NCBI GenBank assembly: GCA_017512025.1
Contig: JAFWHH010000009.1
Coordinates: forward strand, 186,001-250,000
DNA from: Clostridia bacterium
Lineage (GTDB): Bacteria; Bacillota; Clostridia; TANB77; CAG-508
DNA length: 64,000 nt
Direction: 5' to 3'
Below are positions 26,677 through 32,871 of this stretch, piece after piece. Every line of letters starts with the position of its first letter. The first letter of the stretch is position 1. Under the pieces are notes generated by a model, which made no database searches, was not told where the DNA came from, and saw only the letters and a list, made by a program, of their open reading frames with translations. A program made the position numbers and the translations under genes.

Positions 26677-27684
26677 ATGAAAAAATTAGGAAATCAAACA
26701 ATTCGATTAGATGCTCCTGTTACGATCTTAGATACTGCCTGTATTGTTGGACCCAAAGAAGCTGAAGGACCAATGGCAAAATATTTCGACAAATGCTTAG
26801 AAGATGAATTCTGGGGTGAAAAAACTTGGGAAAAAGCCGAAAGTAAAATATTAAAAGAAACGGTATCTACTTTATTTTCAAAGTCTGGTTTATCATCAAA
26901 AGATATCGATTACTGTATAGCAGGAGATTTATTAAACCAATGTATCTCCTCCAGCTTTGGATTAAGAGAAACTAATATTCCATTTATTGGTGTATTTGGT
27001 GCATGCTCTACATTCGCAGAAAGTATGTGTCTCGGAAGTCTATTTGTTGCGTCTGGAGCAGCCAATAATATCTTATGTGCTACATCCAGTCATTTTTGTA
27101 GTGCAGAAAAACAATTTCGTTTTCCATTAGAGCTTGGTAATCAACGTCCACCATCATCTCAATGGACAGTTACTGGATCTGGTGCAAGTATACTTTCAAG
27201 TAACGGACAGGGGCCATATATAACTCATATAACACCAGGTAAGATAGTAGACCTCGGAATAACTGATGCTAACAACATGGGTGCTGCCATGGCTCCAGCT
27301 TTTGTAGATACATTAATAACTCATTTTAATGATACTGGAAGAACTCCTGATTATTATGATGCAATTATTAGTGGTGACCTGGGATATATTGGAAAAGATA
27401 TTGCTACTGACTTAGCGTTAAGTAAAGGTTTTGATATAAAAGATAAGTACTATGACTGTGGAGTTTTAATGTTTGATAAAAATACTCAAGATACACATTC
27501 TGGTGGTAGTGGCTGTGCTTGTTTTGGAACTATATTTTCTGGATATTTTTATAATGAGTTAAAAAAACATAATCTTAATAAAATACTATGTATTGCAACC
27601 GGTGCTCTTATGAATGCAACAAGTTCTCAGCAAGGAGAAAGTATTCCTGGTATTGCACATGCTATAGCTGTAGAAAACGCATAG
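26677..27684 (+). CDS. spoVAD: Stage V sporulation protein AD
   Basis: This 335-residue protein of the thiolase-like fold binds dipicolinic acid and is needed for its uptake into the spore. The motifs IDYCIAGDLLNQ, GVFGACSTFAESMCLGS and HSGGSGCACFG are typical of the family. Length is normal. AAAGGA lies seven bases before the ATG. A terminator follows at once, so spoVAE, the usual next gene, is not in this unit. Confidence 0.97.
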   Translation: MKKLGNQTIRLDAPVTILDTACIVGPKEAEGPMAKYFDKCLEDEFWGEKTWEKAESKILKETVSTLFSKSGLSSKDIDYCIAGDLLNQCISSSFGLRETNIPFIGVFGACSTFAESMCLGSLFVASGAANNILCATSSHFCSAEKQFRFPLELGNQRPPSSQWTVTGSGASILSSNGQGPYITHITPGKIVDLGITDANNMGAAMAPAFVDTLITHFNDTGRTPDYYDAIISGDLGYIGKDIATDLALSKGFDIKDKYYDCGVLMFDKNTQDTHSGGSGCACFGTIFSGYFYNELKKHNLNKILCIATGALMNATSSQQGESIPGIAHAIAVENA

Positions 27685-27712
27685 AGCTTAACTAAAGTTA
27701 AGCTCTATTTTT
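27681..27712 (+). terminator. Terminator of spoVAD
   Basis: ATAGAGCTTAACT and AAGTTAAGCTCTAT form a long stem overlapping the stop codon, followed by TTTTT. Confidence 0.85.
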
Positions 27713-27739
27713 ATATTTTCTTATATCAATTTATCTATT

Positions 27740-28150
27740 TTAAACTAATTTAACAATACTATTTTCTGCAACTATCATAACATCTTCATCTAGATTACCA
27801 GTTTTAAACTTCTCATCTACTTCAACTGTATACACGTTATTTGTTATATCAACAATTATACCTGTTTTACCATTATTAAGTTCAACATGGTCATTTTCAT
27901 GATATTCTTCTTGGAATGGATTAGTATCATCTTCTTCATTTTCTAAATCCATTATTATATCTAATATCTCATCAAATTTCTCCTCTAACATATAAAAATT
28001 ATCTTCAGCAACATTTTGATATATGTAATCTAATATTGTTTGTTCAAGTTCATATAGCTCTTCACTATTATAATCTCTTTCTTCAATAACAATTCCAACT
28101 TCCCTGCATAAATCTAATTGCTCTTCAGAAAAATAATCTTGTAATATCAT
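27740..28150 (-). CDS. Hypothetical acidic protein with a small beta-barrel-like C-terminus
   Basis: This 136-residue protein has a very acidic, helical N-terminal half (to about residue 80). Its C-terminal segment (DHVELNNGKTGIIVDITNNV...VEVDEKF) looks like a KOW/SH3-type small barrel. It has no signal peptide or membrane segment. GGAGG precedes the ATG. It lies between spoVAD and the spoIIQ cluster but has no recognised sporulation motif, so its function is unknown. Confidence 0.7.
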   Translation of the reverse strand: MILQDYFSEEQLDLCREVGIVIEERDYNSEELYELEQTILDYIYQNVAEDNFYMLEEKFDEILDIIMDLENEEDDTNPFQEEYHENDHVELNNGKTGIIVDITNNVYTVEVDEKFKTGNLDEDVMIVAENSIVKLV

Positions 28151-28205
28151 ATATATCCTCCATAAAAATTTATTATCTATAATTTAGCACAAAGCATCTT
28201 TCAAG

Positions 28206-28248
28206 TCAAATTAAAAGAAAGTTAGAAATATAAATCTCTAACTTCCTT
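28206..28248 (-). terminator. Terminator of the spoIIA-spoIID-spoIIQ cluster
   Basis: GGAAGTTAGAGAT and ATTTCTAACTTTC pair across a short A+T loop, followed by TTTT on the minus strand. Confidence 0.7.
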
Positions 28249-28252
28249 TATT

Positions 28253-28993
28253 TTAGTTTTTTAAATACATATTTGGATCAACCGCTTCTCCCTCTTTCAA
28301 TATCTCAAAATGAAGATGTGGCTCATCTAATATTTCAAATGCAGCAGTATTGCCAACTGTTCCAATTGGTTGTCCAGATTTAAGCTCTTCCCCAATAGAT
28401 ACAAATTCTGTTGTTAAGAGATTTGAATACACCGTGCTAAATCCATTTGCATGTTCCATTATAACAGTAAGACCATATCTTGGATCATTCTTAATGTACT
28501 TAACTTTACCATCCGCAGCAGCATTTACTACTGTTGTCTTATTAGCCTTAATATCTATTCCAGTATGAGTAATCCATTCTCCCAGAGTTTGTGAGTATAC
28601 AAGCTGATCTTTAGCATAATCTTGCATTATCTCCCCTTGTACTGGATACACAAATGTAGGATCTTTTACTGGCTCTATTTTCTTTTCTTCTTGTTTTTTC
28701 TTTTCATCTACTTTTGCAATTTTATTTTTCCCTTCATCTTTAATCTCACTTCTATTTTCATTTTTCGCTTTATTCGTATCTTCTTTTTTCTCCTCTATCA
28801 TATTAAACTCATCACTTTTAGTCTCAGACGTATTTTCTTCTTCACTTTCAAGCAAGCTAGCACTAGACATTAAAGACTGACCTTCTTTAGCTATTTGTTT
28901 ATCTTTCTTTTTAGCTGTAACAATACATGCAATAATAGCAATAATAATTATTATTCCAATGCAAGTTCCAATTTTATAAAACCTATTATCCAT
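28253..28993 (-). CDS. spoIIQ: SpoIIQ-like membrane protein with LytM (M23) domain
   Basis: This 246-residue protein has one N-terminal transmembrane helix (about 7-26), a charged Lys/Glu linker to about residue 110, and a LytM domain. In spore formers SpoIIQ in the forespore membrane joins SpoIIIAH to bridge the two cells during engulfment. The zinc ligands are intact here (HTGID and HLHFE), as in clostridia and unlike Bacillus subtilis, so an active endopeptidase is possible. The call rests on architecture and its place after spoIID. AAGGAGG precedes the ATG. Confidence 0.85.
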   Translation of the reverse strand: MDNRFYKIGTCIGIIIIIAIIACIVTAKKKDKQIAKEGQSLMSSASLLESEEENTSETKSDEFNMIEEKKEDTNKAKNENRSEIKDEGKNKIAKVDEKKKQEEKKIEPVKDPTFVYPVQGEIMQDYAKDQLVYSQTLGEWITHTGIDIKANKTTVVNAAADGKVKYIKNDPRYGLTVIMEHANGFSTVYSNLLTTEFVSIGEELKSGQPIGTVGNTAAFEILDEPHLHFEILKEGEAVDPNMYLKN

Positions 28994-29054
28994 TTATAAT
29001 TCCTCCTTGAACTTTGTTATATTCATTATTTCCAATAATTATAAATTTATACTT

Positions 29055-30062
29055 TTATAAGCTTACAATTTGAACATTTGCATAAAAATGATTAATTATA
29101 TCTTTATAACTGGCACCGCTTTTCGCCATGCTATCTGCACCTGTCTGACTTAATCCAACACCATGACCATATCCTTTAACTAAAAACTTTATATTATTGC
29201 TCTCTACTCGACATATGAAATTTGCTGACTTTAGATTAAACAATGTTCTTACTTCCACACCAGATAGATTCTTATTACCAATCTTAATTGTTTTAACACG
29301 ATTGCTATCAGTGTATTCTTTAATTTCAATTGGATTATCATTCCAATCAATAGAAAAATCGTTATACTTTTCCTTTATAATCTTTTCAAGCTCTGTTTTA
29401 GATACTATATTTTCAGAGCTATATTGAGTATATCCATCTTCTCCCGATGTTTCAACAGCTTGTAAATAAGGATAATCTGTCCCTCCCCAAACATTAATAG
29501 GAACTTCAGTTTTACCTCCGCTATTAGCATGAAAAAATGCATCTATTACTTCTCCATTATACTCAATAACTTCTCCACTTGTTGAATATACCGCTTCTTC
29601 TATTTTATTCCAATTAGCCTCTCTTACCTCTTCATCCCATTTATTCATTCTATCTTCTTTTGAAAGCCATGCTTGGCAGCATGATGAGGATGTACATATA
29701 ATTCCATCTCCATGTTTATTACTATGGATTATTGTATAAAGAGTATACGTTCTTGCAACAACAGCTTGTGCTTTTAAAGCTTCTATATCGTACTCCGCTG
29801 GCATCTCTGCTGATACTACACCAAGTAAATATTCATCTAAGTTCATATCAACTATACTTCCATCTTCCATTTGTACTTTTATGGTTTTATATGCTCCATA
29901 ATCATATACTATATGCTCTATTTCTTGATTGTCTGAATTTGCTTTATTTTCTATCTTTTTATTGTTCTCTATATTTTCATCATTAAACTTTATTGTTAAT
30001 AAAAATGGCAATAAAAAAACTAGACACATTATTGTGGCTATGTATTTAAAAAACTTTCTCAT
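29055..30062 (-). CDS. spoIID: Stage II sporulation protein D (peptidoglycan lytic transglycosylase)
   Basis: SpoIID cuts glycan strands in the septal wall during engulfment, as part of the DMP machine. This 335-residue protein has an N-terminal membrane anchor and the SpoIID domain with LLGVVSAEMPAEYDIEALKAQ (about 78-98), carrying the expected catalytic Glu, and GYGHGVGLSQTGADSMAKSG near the C-terminus. It starts only four bases after the sigF stop with no clear ribosome binding site, so it is probably translated by coupling. Confidence 0.95.
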   Translation of the reverse strand: MRKFFKYIATIMCLVFLLPFLLTIKFNDENIENNKKIENKANSDNQEIEHIVYDYGAYKTIKVQMEDGSIVDMNLDEYLLGVVSAEMPAEYDIEALKAQAVVARTYTLYTIIHSNKHGDGIICTSSSCCQAWLSKEDRMNKWDEEVREANWNKIEEAVYSTSGEVIEYNGEVIDAFFHANSGGKTEVPINVWGGTDYPYLQAVETSGEDGYTQYSSENIVSKTELEKIIKEKYNDFSIDWNDNPIEIKEYTDSNRVKTIKIGNKNLSGVEVRTLFNLKSANFICRVESNNIKFLVKGYGHGVGLSQTGADSMAKSGASYKDIINHFYANVQIVSL

Positions 30063-30066
30063 AAAT

Positions 30067-30732
30067 CTATATCGCTTGAGTTAAACTCATCTTCATATTG
30101 TTTAATATTCTTTTCTCCATTCTAGACACCTGCACTTGGCTAATCCCCATTAGATTAGCCACTTGGCACTGTGTTTTTCCTCTAAAATATCTAAGCATTA
30201 TTATCTTTTTAGATTTTTCATCTAATTTTCCCATTAAGTCTTTAACTGTTATTCTGTTAATTATCTCCTTTTCTTGATCTATATTACTTTTTAGTTTATC
30301 CATTAATGTTAAGTCATCTGAATCTCCAATAGTCTTATCAATAGACTCTGGTCTTACAGAAGAATCTATCGCAATAAGAATATCTTCTTTATTTGCCTTT
30401 AAAACTTTGGCAAGTTCATCTATCTCAAGCTCTCTTCCTTTTTTATCTAAATATTCTTTCTGTACTATTTTTATTCTATATGATAGCTCTTTTATGCTTC
30501 TACTTACTTTCAATAGACCATCATCTCTTACAAATCTTTTTATTTCTCCTAATATGTATGGTACTGCATATGTCGATAATTTTACTTCAAAACTTGTGTC
30601 AAATCTTTTAATTGATTTAATTAGTCCAATACAACCGATTTGATATAAATCTTGCATTTCATATCCTCTATCCTTAAATCTAGAAGCAATGCTCCAAATA
30701 AGATTAGAATTATCAACTATTATTTTTGACAT
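30067..30732 (-). CDS. sigF: RNA polymerase sigma-F factor (SpoIIAC), 5' end disturbed
   Basis: SigF is the first forespore-specific sigma factor. The 221-residue frame holds region 2 (DLYQIGCIGLIKSIKRFD), the GEIKRFVRDDGLLKVSRS segment, and a region 4 helix-turn-helix (CQVANLMGISQVQVSRMEKRI). It begins at an internal-looking Met: the family normally has about 20 more residues, and these are found one frame over, 8 bases behind spoIIAB (see the separate entry). The frame as it stands has only a distant GGAG upstream. It sits in the spoIIA operon with its anti-sigma factor genes. Confidence 0.92.
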   Translation of the reverse strand: MSKIIVDNSNLIWSIASRFKDRGYEMQDLYQIGCIGLIKSIKRFDTSFEVKLSTYAVPYILGEIKRFVRDDGLLKVSRSIKELSYRIKIVQKEYLDKKGRELEIDELAKVLKANKEDILIAIDSSVRPESIDKTIGDSDDLTLMDKLKSNIDQEKEIINRITVKDLMGKLDEKSKKIIMLRYFRGKTQCQVANLMGISQVQVSRMEKRILNNMKMSLTQAI

Positions 30733-30739
30733 TACTTCT

Positions 30740-30790
30740 TTATCTCCAGATCCGAGCTTTTAAAATATCTTCCAGCTTATTCTCATACAT
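30740..30790 (-). other. Out-of-frame N-terminal codons of sigF
   Basis: An ATG, with GGGAGA 11 bases upstream inside the end of spoIIAB, opens the frame MYENKLEDILKAR and then hits TAA. Skipping the single A at 30751 after a rare CGG codon joins it to SGDKEVMSKIIVDN in the sigF frame, which matches the usual SigF N-terminus in length and pattern. It is either an indel in gene or assembly, or a +1 frameshift signal. Confidence 0.65.
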
Positions 30791-30798
30791 AAAAAAGT

Positions 30799-31284
30799 TT
30801 ATCTCCCTTCTAATTCCACTGTATCTAGTATTTTTTCTTCTTCAGGGAAATCATCTTTTTTTATCATTTTCTTCATTGTAATCTTTGTTCCAAGCCCAAC
30901 AACAGATTCTATATGAACTTCATCCATAAAACTTTCCATTATTGTAAAGCCCATACCAGATCTTTCAATGTTAGACTTAGATGTATATAAAGGTTTTCTT
31001 GCAAGCTCTATATTTTCTATTCCTTTTCCAGTATCTGAGATTTCTACTTCTAAAGTATTTGCAAATATTTTAGCAATAACCTTTACTATTCCTTTTGTAT
31101 TCTCATAACCATGAATAATACAATTAGTTACAGCTTCTGATATAGCAGTCTTAATATCAGCAAGCTCTTCAATTGTTGGATCTAATTGTGCAGCAAATGC
31201 TGCCACAGCAATTCTAGCAAAAGCCTCATTATTAGATTTACTTAGAAACTCCAACTTCATTTCATTTTCATAAATTCCACTCAT
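30799..31284 (-). CDS. spoIIAB: Anti-sigma F factor SpoIIAB (serine kinase)
   Basis: SpoIIAB binds SigF and also phosphorylates SpoIIAA, keeping SigF silent until the septum forms. This 161-residue GHKL-fold protein has the N box [13 protein letters not shown] near 49-61, the G1 box ISDTGKGIE near 91 and the G2 box [10 protein letters not shown] near 117. About 15 extra charged residues at the C-terminus lengthen it beyond the usual size. GAGG precedes the ATG. It lies between spoIIAA and sigF. Confidence 0.96.
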   Translation of the reverse strand: MSGIYENEMKLEFLSKSNNEAFARIAVAAFAAQLDPTIEELADIKTAISEAVTNCIIHGYENTKGIVKVIAKIFANTLEVEISDTGKGIENIELARKPLYTSKSNIERSGMGFTIMESFMDEVHIESVVGLGTKITMKKMIKKDDFPEEEKILDTVELEGR

Positions 31285-31323
31285 ATAAACTTCCTCACTA
31301 TAAATAAAATTAAAATTTATTTT

Positions 31324-31641
31324 TTATGCACAACTATCAATAATCGGTATAATTTTAGATACACCACTCATTTCAAAGATCTTTTTAATACTTGTCCTCA
31401 CATTTTTCATTTGTGTAACTCCACCAATCATATTTACCATCTTATATCTACCAATAACCATTCCTATTCCTGCACTATCCATAAAAGACACCTTATTAAA
31501 ATCAAATATAACTTTTCTAGGCATGTATCTCGTAATGTCTTCATCTATCTTCCTCCTTAGTATATCTGCCACATGGTGGTCTATTTCTTCTGTAATCTCA
31601 ACCAGAAGCGTCTTGTCTCTTTCTAAAAAAACACTATTCAT
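31324..31641 (-). CDS. spoIIAA: Anti-sigma F factor antagonist SpoIIAA
   Basis: This 105-residue STAS-domain protein, in its unphosphorylated form, frees SigF from SpoIIAB. The phosphorylated Ser is in the motif FMDSAGIGMVIGRY near residue 57. Length is slightly below the usual 115-117. GAAGGAGG lies six bases before the ATG. It is the first gene of the spoIIA unit and has a candidate SigH promoter upstream. Confidence 0.95.
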   Translation of the reverse strand: MNSVFLERDKTLLVEITEEIDHHVADILRRKIDEDITRYMPRKVIFDFNKVSFMDSAGIGMVIGRYKMVNMIGGVTQMKNVRTSIKKIFEMSGVSKIIPIIDSCA

Positions 31642-31732
31642 ATTTCCCTCCTTCGATTAGATTGATACATATTATAGTCTCATTTTCCCGATATTGATAT
31701 AGCGAAAACGCAGAAGTTTTGCCGTATTATGG

Positions 31733-31764
31733 GAACATTTCGAGCTTAATCGACATATCCTTTT
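31733..31764 (-). promoter_or_regulatory. Candidate SigH promoter of the spoIIA operon
   Basis: On the minus strand AAAGGATAT fits the SigH -35 pattern RNAGGAWWW exactly. About ten to twelve bases on, CGAAAT resembles the RNNGAAT -10 pattern with one mismatch. SigH control of spoIIA is known in this group, and sigH is in the window. Confidence 0.5.
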
Positions 31765-31765
31765 C

Positions 31766-31794
31766 TTTACATAAATTAAATAATATGTTATAAT
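31766..31794 (+). promoter_or_regulatory. Sigma-A promoter of the RelA/SpoT-like gene
   Basis: TTTACA and TATAAT are separated by 17 bases on the plus strand, giving a predicted transcription start near 31801. It lies next to the oppositely directed spoIIA promoter. Confidence 0.7.
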
Positions 31795-31804
31795 ATATAG
31801 ACAT

Positions 31805-31824
31805 GGTTGTGCTTTGCACATACC
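31805..31824 (+). repeat. Inverted repeat at the transcription start of the RelA/SpoT-like gene
   Basis: GGTTGTGC and GCACATACC, with a TTT loop, form a near-perfect inverted repeat right behind the -10 box. It could be a repressor operator or a 5' hairpin in the message. Confidence 0.5.
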
Positions 31825-31849
31825 AAATACTCAAAAGGAGACAAAGTAA

Positions 31850-32791
31850 ATGGGAAAAACATTACAAGCCCGGACAGAAGAGATTCTTCTCTACTGTCTC
31901 AGTAACAATGAGTGGGTTGACGAGGCACTCTATCAGTACAGCAAGCTGCTGCTCGACATGATGATTGAAACACCTCGTTCCTCCAAGGAACTTGAGTCGC
32001 TCATCCGTCTTGTGAGCCAGTATGCGATGTATCTGCCTCGCCGCTTCTGCAGCCAGGCATATCAGTCTACTGAACAGAGGAATGTGAGTGAGCTCTCCAT
32101 GTTTAAGACCAATATGGAATTCTTTTTGGAAGACGCTTTCCCTCATGTTCCATTCAAGAGCAACCTGCGTATTAAGACCGTTGAGAGCTATTTCGAAAAA
32201 ATCTGGAGAAATGGTTCGACGCCCTCAAAGGCTGAGAACAATTTAAAGGATTTGATTGCCCTAAACACCATCCTTATGGGTCGCACTTCTGATGAATTCA
32301 TCAACGAATGTTACCTTTTCTTGGATTACATCGTTGACTACTTCGGTCAGAATAGCGACTTCAGACCTATCGGAAAACCTGTGCTCAAAGACACAACGGA
32401 ATTCGATGCCTCTCGCTTTGACCAGAGCATCGTCTATATCCCGAGCCAGATTCCGGAATGCAAGTGGCTTCAGTATGCTAAGGATTACATCCGCAATCCC
32501 AAGTGTACTGGCCATCAGGCCCTGCAGATTTATCTGTACTCCGTTCGTAGAAAGCTCTATATTGATATTCATGTAAAGACATATATCATGCATGATACAA
32601 GCGAGCACTACGAGGCATCCCACAAACTGGTTTACAAGGCACCCGGTGGTGGTACGGCCAACATTGCAGGCAGACTTTTTGACGAATATGATATTACCCT
32701 GCTCAATGGCCTTCACGGATTCAGAAGCCGTGACGGACTGCGTGAACACGCACAGGATGATATTGGTCTGCTGAAGCCGATTTTTGTCTGA
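31850..32791 (+). CDS. Divergent RelA/SpoT-type nucleotidyltransferase-like protein (possible alarmone synthetase or toxSAS)
   Basis: This 313-residue protein has a helical N-terminal part of about 100 residues and then a segment that follows the RelA/SpoT synthetase pattern. RIKTVESYFEK (107-117) matches the RxK...SxxxK motif. KDLIALNTI (133-141) matches DLIGxRI with Asp134. KDYIRNPKCTGHQAL (211-225) matches KDYIxxPKxxGYxSL. YIDIHVKTYIMHDTSEH (237-253) matches the ExQIRTxxMHxxAEH motif, with Asp239 where the catalytic Glu usually is. No hydrolase, TGS or ACT domain is present. It is G+C-rich compared with all neighbours and on the opposite strand, with its own promoter, AAGGAG and terminator. 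The match is by eye, so the activity is unproven. Confidence 0.7.
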   Translation: MGKTLQARTEEILLYCLSNNEWVDEALYQYSKLLLDMMIETPRSSKELESLIRLVSQYAMYLPRRFCSQAYQSTEQRNVSELSMFKTNMEFFLEDAFPHVPFKSNLRIKTVESYFEKIWRNGSTPSKAENNLKDLIALNTILMGRTSDEFINECYLFLDYIVDYFGQNSDFRPIGKPVLKDTTEFDASRFDQSIVYIPSQIPECKWLQYAKDYIRNPKCTGHQALQIYLYSVRRKLYIDIHVKTYIMHDTSEHYEASHKLVYKAPGGGTANIAGRLFDEYDITLLNGLHGFRSRDGLREHAQDDIGLLKPIFV

Positions 32792-32820
32792 ACTGGATTG
32801 TCTGATTCCTAAACCACTCA

Positions 32821-32856
32821 AAAAGAGACGTTACCCAATGGGTGCCGTCTCTTTTT
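32821..32856. terminator. Bidirectional terminator between the RelA/SpoT-like gene and valS
   Basis: AAAAAGAGACG and CGTCTCTTTTT pair perfectly around an inner ACCC/GGGT stem. T runs on both strands allow use by both converging genes. Confidence 0.88.
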
Positions 32857-32871
32857 ATTTTTATTATAAAA

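Noticed and set aside
32261-32821. A 186-codon open frame antisense to the RelA/SpoT-like gene
   Set aside because: The plus strand has promoter, ribosome binding site, terminator and family-like motifs, whereas the antisense frame has none. It is open because of the G+C-rich codons of the real gene.
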